In this document: positions 32,749-45,464 of the stretch, one piece after another
Numbering within the stretch: position 1 is the first letter of the stretch
Layout of the letters: every line of letters starts with the position of its first letter
Assembly: GCA_036583965.1 (NCBI GenBank)
Contig: JAZBQD010000034.1
Span: 6,097,476 to 6,161,475, forward strand
DNA length: 64,000 bases
DNA from: Prunella strophiata
Lineage: Eukaryota; Chordata; Aves; Passeriformes; Prunellidae
Reading direction: 5' to 3'
The notes under the pieces: model-generated
What the model saw: only the letters and a program-made list of their open reading frames with translations
The model's database searches: none
What the model was told of the DNA's origin: nothing
Translations under genes and position numbers: made by a program

Positions 32749-35297
32749 GGGGAAATGGGGTTCCTCCAGGGGAAATGGGGTTTCTCCAGGGGAAATGGGG
32801 TTTCTCCAGGGGAAATGGGGTTCCTCCAGGGGAAATGGGGCTCCTCCAGGGGAAATGGGGCTCCTCCAGGGGAAATGGGGTTTCTCCAGAGGAAATGGGG
32901 TTCCTCCAGGGGAAATGGGGCTCCTCCAGGGGAAATGGGGCTCCTCCAGGGGAAATGGGGCTCCTCCAGGGGAAATGGGGTTCCTCCAGGGGAAATGGGG
33001 TTCCTCCAGAGGAAATGGGGTTTCTCCTCCAGGGGAAATGGGGTTCCTCCAGAGGAAATGGGGTTTCTCCAGGTGAAATGGGGTCCCTCCAGGGGAAATG
33101 GGGTTTCTCCAGGGGAAATGGGGTTTCTCCAGGGGAAATGGGGTTCCTCCCGAGGAAATGGGGTTCCTCCAGGGGAAATGGGGTTTCTCCAGGGGAAATG
33201 GGGCTCCTCCAGGGGAAATGGGGTTCCTCCAGGGGAAATGGGGCTCCTCCAGGGGAAATGGGGTTCCTCCAGGGGAAATGGGGTTCCTCCAGGGGAAATG
33301 GGGCTCCTCCAGGGGAAATGGGGTTCCTCCAGGGGAAATGGGGCTCCTCCAGGGGAAATGGGGTTCCTCCAGGGGAAATGGGGTTTCTCCAGGGGAAATG
33401 GGGTTCCTCCAGGGGAAATGGGGTTCCTCCAGGGGAAATGGGGTTTCTCCAGGGGAAATGGGGTTTCTCCAGGGGAAATGGGGCTCCTCCAGGGGAAATG
33501 GGGTTCCTCCAGGGGAAATGGGGTTCCTCCAGGGGAAATGGGGTTTCTCCAGGGGAAATGGGGTTTCTCCAGGGGAAATGGGGTTCCTCCAGGGGAAATG
33601 GGGCTCCTCCAGGGGAAATGGGGTTCCTCCAGGGGAAATGGGGCTCCTCCAGGGGAAATGGGGTTTCTCCAGGGGAAATGGGGCTCCTCCAGGGGAAATG
33701 GGGTTTCTCCAGGGGAAATGGGGCTCCTCCAGGGGAAATGGGGCTCCTCCAGGGGAAATGGGGCTCCTCCAGGGGAAATGGGGTTTCTCCAGGGGAAATG
33801 GGGCTCCTCCAGGGGAAATGGGGTTTCTCCAGGGGAAATGGGGTTTCTCCAGGGGAAATGGGGTTCCTCCAGGGGAAATGGGGTTCCTCCAGAGGAAATG
33901 GGGTTTCTCCAGGGGAAATGGGGTTTCTCCAGGGGAAATGGGGCTCCTCCAGGGGAAATGGGGTTCCTCCAGAGGAAATGGGGTTTCTCCAGGGGAAATG
34001 GGGTTTCTCCAGGGGAAATGGGGCTCCTCCAGGGGAAATGGGGCTCCTCCAGGGGAAATGGGGTTCCTCCAGGGGAAATGGGGTTTCTCCAGGGGAAATG
34101 GGGCTCCTCCAGGGGAAATGGGGCTCCTCCAGGGGAAATGGGGTTTCTCCAGGGGAAATGGGGTTTCTCCAGGGGAAATGGGGCTCCTCCAGGGGAAATG
34201 GGGTTTCTCCAGGGGAAATGGGGTTTCTCCAGGGGAAATGGGGTTTCTCCAGGGGAAATGGGGTTCCTCCAGAGGAAATGGGGTTTCTCCAGGGGAAATG
34301 GGGTTTCTCCAGGGGAAATGGGGTTTCTCCAGGGGAAATGGGGTTTCTCCAGGGGAAATGGGGTTTCTCCAGGGGAAATGGGGTTTCTCCAGGGGAAATG
34401 GGGTTTCTCCAGGGGAAATGGGGCTCCTCCAGGGGAAATGGGGTTTCTCCAGAGGAAATGGGGTTCCTCCAGAGGAAATGGGGTTTCTCCTCCAGGGGAA
34501 ATGGGGTTCCTCCAGAGGAAATGGGGTTTCTCCAGGTGAAATGGGGCTCCTCCAGGGGAAATGGGGCTCCTCCAGAGGAAATGGGGCTCCTCCAGGGGAA
34601 ATGGGGTTTCTCCAGAGGAAATGGGGCTCCTCCAGGGGAAATGGGGCTCCTCCAGGGGAAATGGGGTTCCTCCAGGGGAAATGGGGTTCCTCCAGGGGAA
34701 ATGGGGCTCCTCCAGGGGAAATGGGGTTTCTCCAGGGGAAATGGGGTTTCTCCAGGGGAAATGGGGTTCCTCCAGAGGAAATGGGGTTTCTCCAGGGGAA
34801 ATGGGGCTCCTCCAGGGGAAATGGGGTTTCTCCAGGGGAAATGGGGTTTCTCCAGGGGAAATGGGGTTCCTCCAGAGGAAATGGGGTTTCTCCAGGGGAA
34901 ATGGGGTTCCTCCAGGGGAAATGGGGCTCCTCCAGGGGAAATGGGGTTCCTCCAGGGGAAATGGGGTTCCTCCAGGGGAAATGGGGCTCCTCCAGGGGAA
35001 ATGGGGTTTCTCCAGGGGAAATGGGGTTCCTCCAGAGGAAATGGGGTTTCTCCAGGGGAAATGGGGTTTCTCCAGGGGAAATGGGGTTTCTCCAGGGGAA
35101 ATGGGGTTCCTCCCGAGGAAATGGGGTTCCTCCAGGGGAAATGGGGTTTCTCCAGGGGAAATGGGGCTCCTCCAGGGGAAATGGGGTTCCTCCAGGGGAA
35201 ATGGGGCTCCTCCAGGGGAAATGGGGTTCCTCCAGGGGAAATGGGGCTCCTCCAGGGGAAATGGGGCTCCTCCAGGGGAAATGGGGCTCCTCCAGGG
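32749..35297. repeat. 20-bp G-rich minisatellite, ~127 copies
   Basis: The unit is GGGGAAATGGGGTTYCTCCA with a CTC variant (GGGGCTCCTCCA), giving three main unit types (TTT, TTC, CTC). Rarer variants read CCAGAGG, CCCGAGG or CCAGGTG in place of CCAGGGG, and two units are 3 bp longer (TTTCTCCTCCA at 33021 and 34484). Each unit carries two G4 runs spaced by AAAT and 8 nt. The unit has essentially no stop codon in any frame on either strand. Because 20 is not a multiple of 3, each frame encodes a 20-residue period, which creates 600-930-codon frames on both strands. These are not annotated as genes. Confidence 0.98.
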
Positions 35298-38200
35298 AAG
35301 TGTGGTTGAAAGTGCATAAAATTAGGGATCTGCTGGATTCTGAAGCAAGGTTTGTGCCATCAGCCTGGCCATGAGCTCCCTTCTCACACCCTGGTGCAAA
35401 GGGATGATCCAATTCCCTCTGCTCCTACCTGGGTCACATCAGGGAAGGGTTTTCCTCACCACCACAGGTTTATTGTCCTTTCTGTAGTAAATGTGGTCTG
35501 CTTGGATGGGCACAGATCAAAAATGGAGCAATGATGTGGCTGGGTCAGAGGAAAGGAGAATAAGGATTGTGTCAGGCTCCTTACAAGGACTCAGGGCTGG
35601 AATTGCAAATGGCCAGGGGACAAAGGAGGCTGATATCCCTCCCACTTTGTAAATCTGGACTGCTGACCTTCTCTCTGATTTCTGCTTCATGTCTTCTCAG
35701 GGAAAGTTGTTCTTTTAAAAAAATTAATAATCATATCCTTCTCAAAAAAATCAGTATCAGACATTTAAAATGTGCTTTTCACTTGACTTAAATGTTACAG
35801 AGGAAACATTCTTATGTGTCATGATTGTTAAATGAGAAGAAAAATGTCAAGGCTAAGTCACTGCCATCATTTATCTGGCTCTGGGCTGCTTTTGAGCTGA
35901 GAGGAGCCAGCAGTGGGATGTAATGTCCCTGTTGTACAGCCACAGCACTAAGTTATTGTGTGTACCTGGCAGCAAGCAGCTTTCATGGCCAGGATAAAGA
36001 GTTTGTCATCCGTGTGTCACCTCAGAGAGATCAATGGCTGATGGCAAAAGCACTCAGAAGTTAAATCTAGGTGGTGTTAATGTGAGAAACAGGAAATTAT
36101 TGGCTTCCTAGCCAGCACTTCCACCCTGACTGAAGGAATCTGTCCTCCTGCCTTGTGCTTTGGTGAAATTGCTGAGGACACTGCATTAAAACATCTCTCA
36201 GGAACTCTTTTCCCCTCCCTCTCTGAAAAGGGGGCTTTGCCTCTGTGTGGCCTGCAGACCTCACCTCAATTATTCACTTATTTGTAGCCACTTAATTTAT
36301 TAATAACAACTCACTGTACACTGAGGATGAACTGAGAGCTCCTGAGAAAGGATAAAGCTCTTGGCCTGCTTGCCAAAAAAAACCTTCCCCTTGTCTTGCC
36401 TGAAACTCTGAGTCCTGACATTTGCTTCCCTTTGGAAGCTCAGCTGAGACTGAAGCTCCAGACGTTGCATTTTTAATGTGTTCAGTTCATTGGGACCTTG
36501 TCTAACCCCAAGACCTCCTTTCTCTCCAAGATATTGATTCAACATGATGAGTGCACTCCACAGGAACGAGGGATCAGTCAGCAAAGCTCCTGAGCTGGCA
36601 GAATCCAGGAGCTCCAGGGAAGAGCTCATGAGGACTCCAATTCTGTTTTCCAGGAGGGATGTAAATATAAGCTTTGCATCATGGCTTTCTTGGGATTAAA
36701 CACCTGAAAAATTCCTATATCCTCATGGAGAGTCAAAAGGAAGAGCACTTCAGCTCCTTTTGAAGGTGCCCAGCTCCTGGAGCAGTGTTGGTTTAAAGTG
36801 TTTGAAGCTGAGGTTTGGAAGGTTCAGGGTTTTTTTCTGTTCAGCCAGTGATTTGTGCCTCTATTTTGTTGAGTTCTGGAATAAATGAGCATTATAAAAC
36901 AGCAGTGAGACAGATAAGGGATTTTTAGTGGATAAATAAAAGGGTTTTCCTTAACTGCTGAATAACTGGGCTTCTGGGGAGGAGGAAAAAGAGAGAGAGG
37001 AAAAAGACAGCCAGAAATGCAACAGTAGTTTAAAAACTACATGCAAACACCCCAGGTGTGAAGGCCTTACACCTCAGCCTCTCAGGTCTTGGTTGAATGG
37101 GAAAGCTGATCCAAAAAAAGATACTTAAAGTATCCTGAATTTTAATAAAAGCACAGATACAGATTCCAGATAGAAACCCATCCCAGTGTAAAGGCACTTG
37201 TGTGTTTGTGATTGCTCTGCTCCAAAGGTGGGGATTAATTCCACCCATGCAGGGAGGCACTACCCACATTTAACACCACAGCCACAGTGGGTTTGTTTCC
37301 CACTGCCATGTCCAAGGATGAGTGCATTCCCTTCCAAATTCCCAGATTTTTCTACTTACTCTGTCTTCAGCACAGCTCTCACATCTCCTCTGGCAGAAAC
37401 CTCTCAGACAGGAGCATTCCTCCCCAACTGAGCAAAAACATCTCCACAGAACAAGACCCACAACACAACTGAGGAGTCCCAGACAGTGCTGAAAGCAAAT
37501 CTTGCTCCTTACAGAGTCCTTGGAAAGATTTCCACCCTGCTCTGAGTTCCTGCAGGCAGGACAGGGCTGCTGTGCCAAGGAGGAGCATCTCACTTGAGTG
37601 CTGCTGCCTGCTCAGGGCCACCACAGGCACCTTCACCCATTCCCAGCTCCTCCCCTGTGCTCCTCCAAGAGCAGCTCAGCTCCTTCACTCAAAGGTTTTA
37701 ATTTATGGGATAAGCAGAACTTCACCCAAGCAGATAAATCAGGGCTGGTGTCTGCAGAGATTCTGCATTTAACTCCAGGCCCTTTAGAGGATATGGCCAG
37801 AGCTGGCTCTGACTGAGGAGAACAGAATGTGCTCTGATTTGTGTCTTGAATCCCACAAGAATAAAACCTTGTTCTTGGAACATTTGGACCCAGGAGATGT
37901 GTTTCAGCAAAGATGCTGATGCTGGATGAGGCAGATCGGGCTCCAGAAGGTTGAGCTGTCTCTCTCCAAAGAGAGAGGCCAGCTCTCTACTCATCCCACT
38001 GACACTTTCTCTGAGTCATTTTCTGTTCCTGGCTAATGACTTCACTAATTGGAATCTTTTTTTTTTTTCAGTGGCTTTCCCTGCTCAGGCTCAGGCTTTG
38101 AAAAGTTCACAGACTGCTCCACATTTCTCCTACATTATAAACCTAATCTAATCTCTTTTTTGTGTTGACTCATGGACCCTCTTAGAAATACATCCTGATG

Positions 38201-40524
38201 GCTCAGAATTGTCACTCTTTGCCTACTTCATGACCAGTTTTGCTCAGGGCTGCAATATCTGCACAGCTCCACGTGTGTGTTCTAAACCTCTGACTCCTAT
38301 GAGCAAGTTCCATTTCTCAGGTGTGATTGTTATGAAATTGCCAATGCAATCTCAATGACTTGAAGAGAAGATAAAAATATTGAAACCATGGCAACCTCCA
38401 AAATTCCAAGCTGATGCCCAACTTTGCTCTTTTGAGAAATGCAACCTGTTCATGCTGCACAAATGAACCTCAAGCAGATGTAGTCCATGAGTGGAGGAAT
38501 TGGCTCAAAACAAACTGGTACATCCAGCTGCTCTGCCCATTTTCCCAGCTAAAAGTGATTTCAAAGACATCCTGTTCTCCTCCAGTCACACCTTTTCTAG
38601 ATCCAGCATCTCCACAACTCCCTTTCCTTTCCAGGAGTCTTTCAGCCAGTTTTCACACTCTTTACTTTTTTATGGGATGTACCTGAGAGTATAAAAATTC
38701 TGTTACAAATTTAGTAGCTCTTCTTTTTTTAGGTTCTGCATGGTAAAGCAGAAATATGAGTCTGGTTCAATATGATGATCATGGTTTTGTGGAGAGGACA
38801 CAGTTTGGACATGCTTGGTTCATAGGTTTAGCACCATGAGGTAGATGAGAAACATTTTTCTGTGGTTCAGGTTTCATCTGCCAGCCCTGGTCTCCTCAAA
38901 AGATGAATTTCCAGGCATGAGACGTCCCACAATTCACAAGTATGAGAGATAAATATATAAAATATATGCACTAAAGGAAAAAAGATAGGATCTGTTTCAG
39001 AAACACCAACCTATAAATAAATTTTAACCGAATATAAGTTGATTTCTCTTGCTCCAGTGCTTCCTTTCTCCCTTTTTGGCACCAGGTGTGATCTTCTGAA
39101 AGCAGCAGAACACAGAGTGCATTAGTGTCACTTCACTGATAATGTTCAAGGAATAATTGCCACTGAATCAAATGCTAAAATGATTCCTACATTAAATGCT
39201 CACCTCCAAGGATGTCTGTTGATGGCTTCTGTCAAATAACCAGCAAGAGCCTGTCACTGGGAAGCCTACAGAGAAAGTGAGAGATGGGGCTCCTTCCCAC
39301 TCTCTGCTGGTTTTATTTGGCCTTGAAATCAGTGTGTTTATAATGGTGAATGCATCTTTTTGTTGAGTCTTTATCAAACCAGCTCAGTATGGAACAAATC
39401 ACGTGTTGAAGGTTATGTGTGCAAGGCTGGTTCTTTCAGAAAGGGCTTTTCCTCAAGAAAATTAGGCAAGAATTTCTGAAAACACAATAACAACCCAAAA
39501 TTTGGCTCTTTGCATGCTGCTTTCTGCTCCCACTTCCATCTTTCACACATTTTGGGATGTGAAGAAGAGCGAGGCCAAGACAGCAAGGACAAGAGGGGAA
39601 TTGTGGATGCCCCAGGGCAGGAATGCTGAAGAAAAAGCAGAAAGTTGTGTTTCTCTGCCCAGATCTGTTCCCTGGAGCATGTCCATGGTGGGGCAGAGGA
39701 GCTGATCCAGGTCCAGCCTTGCACTGCTGAGGATGCTGTGCTGTGCCACAGCACATACACAGAGCTCCAAAATGCAGAGATTTGGTGCTTCAGAAGAACA
39801 AATTAAAACTTTCCAGCTTGACCCATGACCCAGAAGTCTTCCACACAAATATTCACATCAAATTCCTTTTGTTCAACCCGTGGTGCAGCACTTCCAGGAC
39901 CTGCTGTCATTTGGTGATGATTTCTGGAAATTTCCATGGAACCAAGAGGTGTGGGCAGGAAAAGTGACACAGAGTGGGGCAGGCAGGGCTCTTCCAGACT
40001 CTGTCCCTGCAAGGATCCCCTGGGCTGTGGAACTCAGTGGTTTCAGCCCAGCCAGGACATTTCAGCCAGACAGGGCCACCAACACCAACACCATATCCCC
40101 AGCACATGCCTGATCCAAAATCACCTCTTAATATCTTTTAATAAACATAAAACCTTTAACACAGTGTGTCAGAGGAAGAGAAGTAAAGGTCAAGGGCCCT
40201 TCAGCTTCAAAGCAGGAGCAGCTTTGCATTTTCACAGATATAAACCATGTCTGTCTGCCTAAATACACAAAGCTGTGAGATAAACACTTCTGCAGCTAAT
40301 ATTATTTATCCCCTGAAGCCCTTTCTTTTCTAGTTCCCCTCTGTCGAAAACTTGTTCACCTCTGATTTTTCACTGGGTTTCAGTTTTCAAGAAAAAGGGG
40401 ATATAGGGGTTTCAAAGGAAAAAAAAAAATTCTAAAGTGAAACTAAAGTAATTAGAAGCCACAGGCTGTAGGACCAACAATTTTGCTCTAAAAATCTTCT
40501 CATAAAAAAAGCACAACTAATGAT
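35298..40524. other. Unique sequence, no gene found
   Basis: Single-copy DNA. Open frames such as 36300-36629 (minus) and 39413-39760 (minus) lack recognisable domains and supporting signals. No RNA gene or known mobile element is recognised. Confidence 0.45.
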
Positions 40525-40556
40525 TCACACAATAACTGTTTCACACAATAACTGTT
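40525..40556. repeat. Perfect 16-bp tandem duplication
   Basis: TCACACAATAACTGTT occurs twice in succession at 40525-40540 and 40541-40556, with no mismatch. Confidence 0.95.
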
Positions 40557-40687
40557 CTCAACTGCAATTTTGACGTTGAATGAAAAATTCAAGAATGACA
40601 ATTTTGGCCTAGATAGTCTCATGTGAGGAAGAGCTGCTGGCCTGGTTCCATATCACCAGCAAGTGGGAATTCCTGGATCCAAAAGAG

Positions 40688-40767
40688 GGGATGGATGGAG
40701 GGATGGATGATGGATGGATGGATGGATGGATGGAGGGATGGATGATGGATGGACAGACACACACACA
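40688..40767 (+). repeat. (GGAT)n microsatellite with short (AC)n
   Basis: An imperfect GGAT/GATG tract at 40688-40753, broken by GGAGG and GATGATG interruptions, followed by ACAGACACACACACA. Confidence 0.92.
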
Positions 40768-40818
40768 GTGCCTGGTAAAGAAAAATGAAGAAACTCAGTG
40801 TGGGACTCAGCTAAAACC

Positions 40819-40919
40819 TTTTTTTTGGTTGTTGTTGGGGTTTTTTGTTGTTGTTGGGTTATTTTTGTTTCTTTTGTTTGATTGTTTGTTTGTTTGTTTG
40901 GGGTTTTTGGTTCTTTTTC
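40819..40919 (+). repeat. T/G low-complexity tract
   Basis: Interrupted (GTT)n and (GTTT)n with T8 and GGGG steps. The hydrophobic open frame across it (40691-40951) is a composition artefact. Confidence 0.9.
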
Positions 40920-42537
40920 ATAAGTTGGTCATCAAGGGACTGTTCTCTTGAAAATTGTTACCCCTCAAAAGTCCTGTGAGTTTTGTTCACATTCTAGAGT
41001 TTTATTCATATTCTGTGTAGTTGGGAGCAGCATTTTAAGACAGCTTGAGCTATGACTGAAGTTCCTTTTGATTTAAAAGAATGCAACCCACAGACTGCAA
41101 ACAGAAGAAGGAAAAATGGGAAATGGAGGTCTCAAGACAGTTCTCTGAAAAATTTCTGGCTCAAGTCCTCCTTTACTTATTTCTTCTGACTCCAAAAAGA
41201 TTTAATGGAGGTCACTGGCACAGATGTGACTGATGGGCATTTGTTAAACTTGGCTGCTTATTAGAGATTTCTCAGACAATATATAATCCATAACATCATC
41301 ATAAAGCATTCATTCTCCAAGCTGGAGCAGCTGAACTTTCTGCCCATGAATACAAATGGAAAGTGCTGTCTGCTGGGAATTGAGCAGTACCTTGCAGCCA
41401 GGCAGTTCCCTTTAAATTCTGCTTGAGGAAAAGTTATCTAGTAAATAGAACTTTACAATTTGCATAAAGCTGATTCAGTTACAATGGAAAGTCAGTTTTG
41501 GCTGAAAACCTCTGGCAAAATATTTTCTTAGAGTTATTGCTATCTTCCCAGCCAGCCTGATTTAATTTACAGTGTGATAAATTCTCTAAATTCTCTGGAG
41601 TTTTTGTGCAATTTCTCCCAACAAAACTGAAAGCAGCATCTGATCCTTTGTATTTAATTTTAAAAAGCAACTCAGAAAAAAAAAAAATCCACTGGAAAAA
41701 ATGTTGGTGCATTTTATTTTGCATTGCTAATGAGCTGAGATGGTTTTGTTAGAATGTCCAGGTTCAGTGAAACCAAACACTTCCCACAGACCAGGGGCTG
41801 ACAAGAAATGGACTTTGCATTTTGCTATCAAAATTAGCTTTATCATTGTAGGGAAACTTGGTGAAGAGCTAATAGGAGACCACAGGAAAATTCAGAAAAT
41901 GCAGTAAAGCAACAGAAGTTTGAAAGCTACAATGGGAATGTGAGCTGAGCTGTGGAGATGATTCTGCACCACAGATTGCTGTCATGTTCTAATGAGATCA
42001 TCCACGAGGAATCAAACTAATACACCGGCACAAACAGCAAATAAGTCAATCAACACCAGTCAGAGAAGTTATGAAAACACTGTGTACTCAAACATATGCT
42101 GCTTCAAAATTAAATCATGTCTTCTGCTGCTTAACAAACATTTGACAAAAGAAAAATGCCCAACAGCAGAAGATGGATAGAGACAGGAGCTGGGAAAATC
42201 AATACCTGTCTAAAATAATTGGCTCTCCTTGAAGGTGAAATATTCATACAAATAGAAGTGGTATGAGATAGGAGTGGAAAATAATATCATGGGGTCCAAA
42301 AGTGGCCCTGGCTTGCCTGGCTGTGATGACATTCTGCTGCTGTGCCTCTGAACCCCACTGAAAACGAAATCACACAGAATCAATTGGGTTGGATAATAAA
42401 ATGGAATGGGAAAATAGAAGTGTTTGAAAAAGGAGTGTGACACAAATATAGATATTCTTATTTAGAGGATCTGCTCCAGGAAAATAAATGATTGCAAGGG
42501 AAACTGCATTATAAAAGGCAGATTTCTTATGGGATGG
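40920..42537. other. Unique AT-rich sequence, no gene found
   Basis: No coding region or known repeat is recognised. Confidence 0.5.
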
Positions 42538-42772
42538 AATTTTTTTTTAGGAAGAAATTTTTTATTTAGGAAAAACTCTTCCCTGTGAGGATGGTGAGGC
42601 CCTGGCACAGGTGCCCAGAGCAGCTGTGGCTGCCCCTGGATCCCTGGAAGTGCCCAAAGCCAGGCTGGACAAAGCTTGGAGCAACCTGGGATAGTGGAAG
42701 TGGCAGGGAGTGCAGTGGGAGGATCTTTAACACCTCTTCCAACCCAAATTATTCAGTAATTCTGTGAATGTG
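42538..42772 (+). mobile_element. CR1 LINE 3' end, sense
   Basis: The order is TTAGGAAGAAATTTTTTATT, CCCTGTGAGGATGGTGAGGC, GGCACAGGTGCCCAGAGCAG, CTGTGGCTGCCCCTGGATCC, CCAGGCTGGACAAAGC, then CCTCTTCCAACCCAAATTAT and a GTAATTCTGTGAA tip. This is a 5'-truncated CR1 of about 235 bp with no coding part. Confidence 0.88.
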
Positions 42773-45458
42773 GAGCTGCATTATAATCGTTTAGAGCAGC
42801 AGAAAGTAAATGGTAAGAATAACTTTCAGCCATTCAGATAAGGGGTGCAATAATAAGGAATTAAGAACTGAATTCAAACCCATAAACTGTAACAAAAGGA
42901 GCTGGGAGCAGTGCTTTCCAGATAACAGCTATTTCTACATACCCACTTTAAAAGGTTAATTTGAAATGTTTGATCTCTCTAGCAGTGTGGCAGCACGATT
43001 ATCTGTGCACTGCTGTGGTTTGACTCTTAAAAGTAGGAAATACTTGGTAAGCACCAAAGTAAATTAGCCACTTCTCACTTAACCACTGCTCAGCCCACAG
43101 TTTACAGAATATTTAGACTCAGTGCAATCACTGGAGGGAAACATTGCTGATGTTTTTCCCTCCGAGAAATGCAATTGAGGAGCTTAATGCTAAAAATTGT
43201 TAAATGAGTCTTGTGCCTGCATTTGATTCCAAATCACGAGCTGAGGGAGAATTTATCAGGGAGACAAATGCAGGGGAGCAGCCTGAAGTGTGTAACACAA
43301 ACAGGGCCTTGATTCAAAGGCCATCAGTGTGAAGGAAGTCTCTGCAGGGACTGGAATGGCTTTTAAATGAGGTTTGTATTGATTTTGCACTGAATGGCAG
43401 GAAAGTGTTCCTCCCAGAGTCTAAGGAGAAACAGACTGAACCTTTTCCCTGCAAAAGGCCACTTTAAAGAAAACAAATCACCTTCCCCATTTAACAGAGG
43501 ATTCTGTGATAAAAGTTTTAGGGCAAATTCAGATTAATTCCTTGGAAACTTTGGAACTGCTAAAGAGCCAAGCAGGTGTTTACAAGAGAACCCAGTTCCA
43601 TGAGCAATTCTGTGGGAATATTTTCTGCAAACCTGATTCTCATTTAGTTTCATAGCTGAGGTTTATTTTATCCCATATTCTTTCACAACCCCCTCTCCTA
43701 TGTGAATAGAAATAATAATGTTTGGTTTGTAGGTGGTATTTATAAGGCATTTGAGCTTCATTTAAACAGCAGCTGTAATCCAAAGGGTTCATTAGTTTAG
43801 TGCAGATCTCTTTTTTCTCCATTTATTCACATGGATACAGCACCAGAAAAAAAAGAGACTGCTGGAGTTTTGCAAGTAGCTTATTATATCAAGGCCCATA
43901 AACATAAATTGTGTGTCTGAATGTGGATGTGGAAATACATAAACCTTAAACTTTCTGTTTGTGTTAACAGAGCTTTTCTGCTGTTTTGCCATTTACAGCA
44001 ATGTAACCACTGAGCCAAAAGGTTCATATCTTTGAAACTGTGGATAATTCTCAACTTTTTTATTTTTTTTGTGCTGTAGAAAAATGATTAATGGGCAAAT
44101 TCATGAACAACAGCAGCAACCTTTGCCAAGTATTTATTGGAAGTTGCTTACATTTTTAAGTCAAAAGAGTGGCTCTATGCTTATATAATGGCCCAGGAGG
44201 ACCATCCTTTAGTGGTTAGAAAACACTCTCTTCTAGGTGAATATCCATAATATATCATCCTTGTGAATGCACACCCTAACCCTGCTGGAGGAAATGCTAG
44301 CAGGTGTAAAGGCACATTTCTCCCTTCATTGTTTTGGTGTAGTGCTTTGGGGAAGATTTATTCCCTTCCCTGGGGAGCAGGGGATGCCTCCAGGAGCTGT
44401 AAATACTTGACAAACAATGTGGGGAAGCTGCTCTCCTGCTAAAGCATCTGGGAGAAGAGTTCTGTGATTAAGATGCAGATCTGATGTGCAGTGAAATCTG
44501 TTCTTTGTCACATTTGCAGCTTGTAAGGTTCACAGTGCTGTCACTGAAAGCTTAATAACACTTGACACACGGTGGCATATTTATGTCTTGGTTAGAGGGG
44601 TCCTGAGAAGCCTATAAAATCCCATTTAAACAACACAAAGAATGTGTTTTCTTGGTTCAGTTATCAGAAGAATTTGTTCTGTGCACAAATATACACAGTT
44701 ATGTAATGTTTGAAGCCTTGCTCCAGATGTTTTGTGTTTTCTTCCCCTTTTAATTCACGACACCTGCTGTGAAAACACCTTTCTTTTTGCAGCAGCAAGA
44801 AATGTAGGCAAGGCATACATATCTGTGTTACTTGCAGGGGACAGGGTGGCAGAATTTGCCAGAGAAAGTGCCTGCCACGTGGGTAATTAATTGCATCAGT
44901 TGCCTACAATCACTGAGATTTGTTTGCTGCCTCTGACATCCACAGTGAGCGTGTCCACTGACAGCTCTGAGAGTTCCCTCTGAGAAATCCATCCCAATCT
45001 GCCCAGAGCCAGTGCCAGGCATGCCAGGGATGGGGGGAACAGACTGGCATTAGATTTGGCTGCTCTGCTGCCTCAGCCCAGGGCAGAGCTGTGGGGCTGG
45101 GTGATCACCCCAAGGCTTCCCACGAGGCTGGAGAGCTCAGGAGAAATCTGGGTTTGGCATTTGGAAGAAATTCATTCCTGAAAAGTCACTGCTGGGGGAA
45201 GGAGAGCTCCCATTCCTTCTCAGGGTGGTTGTGTGAGCCCACACAGCACAGACACCCCCTGAAATCCCCATGGGGCTGCCTGGGTGATCCCACCTGGGAA
45301 GGGGGCACAGCACCTGCCCTGGGAGCACAGGAGGATCCAGGAGGGACCTCACCCCTCTGTGACTGTGCAGAGAGGAAATGAAACACCCCATCCCAAAGGC
45401 TCATGAGGAACCTCTGCCTCCCTTCACTCACAGAGCCTTGCACATCATTCCTTTTATA
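42773..45458. other. Unique sequence, no gene found
   Basis: AT-rich single-copy DNA. The more GC-rich end (about 44850-45400) contains overlapping short open frames but no recognisable product. Confidence 0.45.
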
Positions 45459-45464
45459 TTTTTC
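45459..45464. repeat. Target-site duplication, left copy
   Basis: TTTTTC directly abuts the LTR start and is identical to 45770-45775. Confidence 0.85.

Noticed and set aside
32749..35297. CRISPR-like array
   Set aside because: Units are contiguous 20-mers with no unique spacers, in vertebrate-type DNA. It is a minisatellite.
32516..35412. Very long open frames (up to about 930 codons) on both strands
   Set aside because: They lie in the 20-bp array, occur on both strands and in several frames at once, and encode only a 20-residue period. They result from the stop-free unit, not from a gene.
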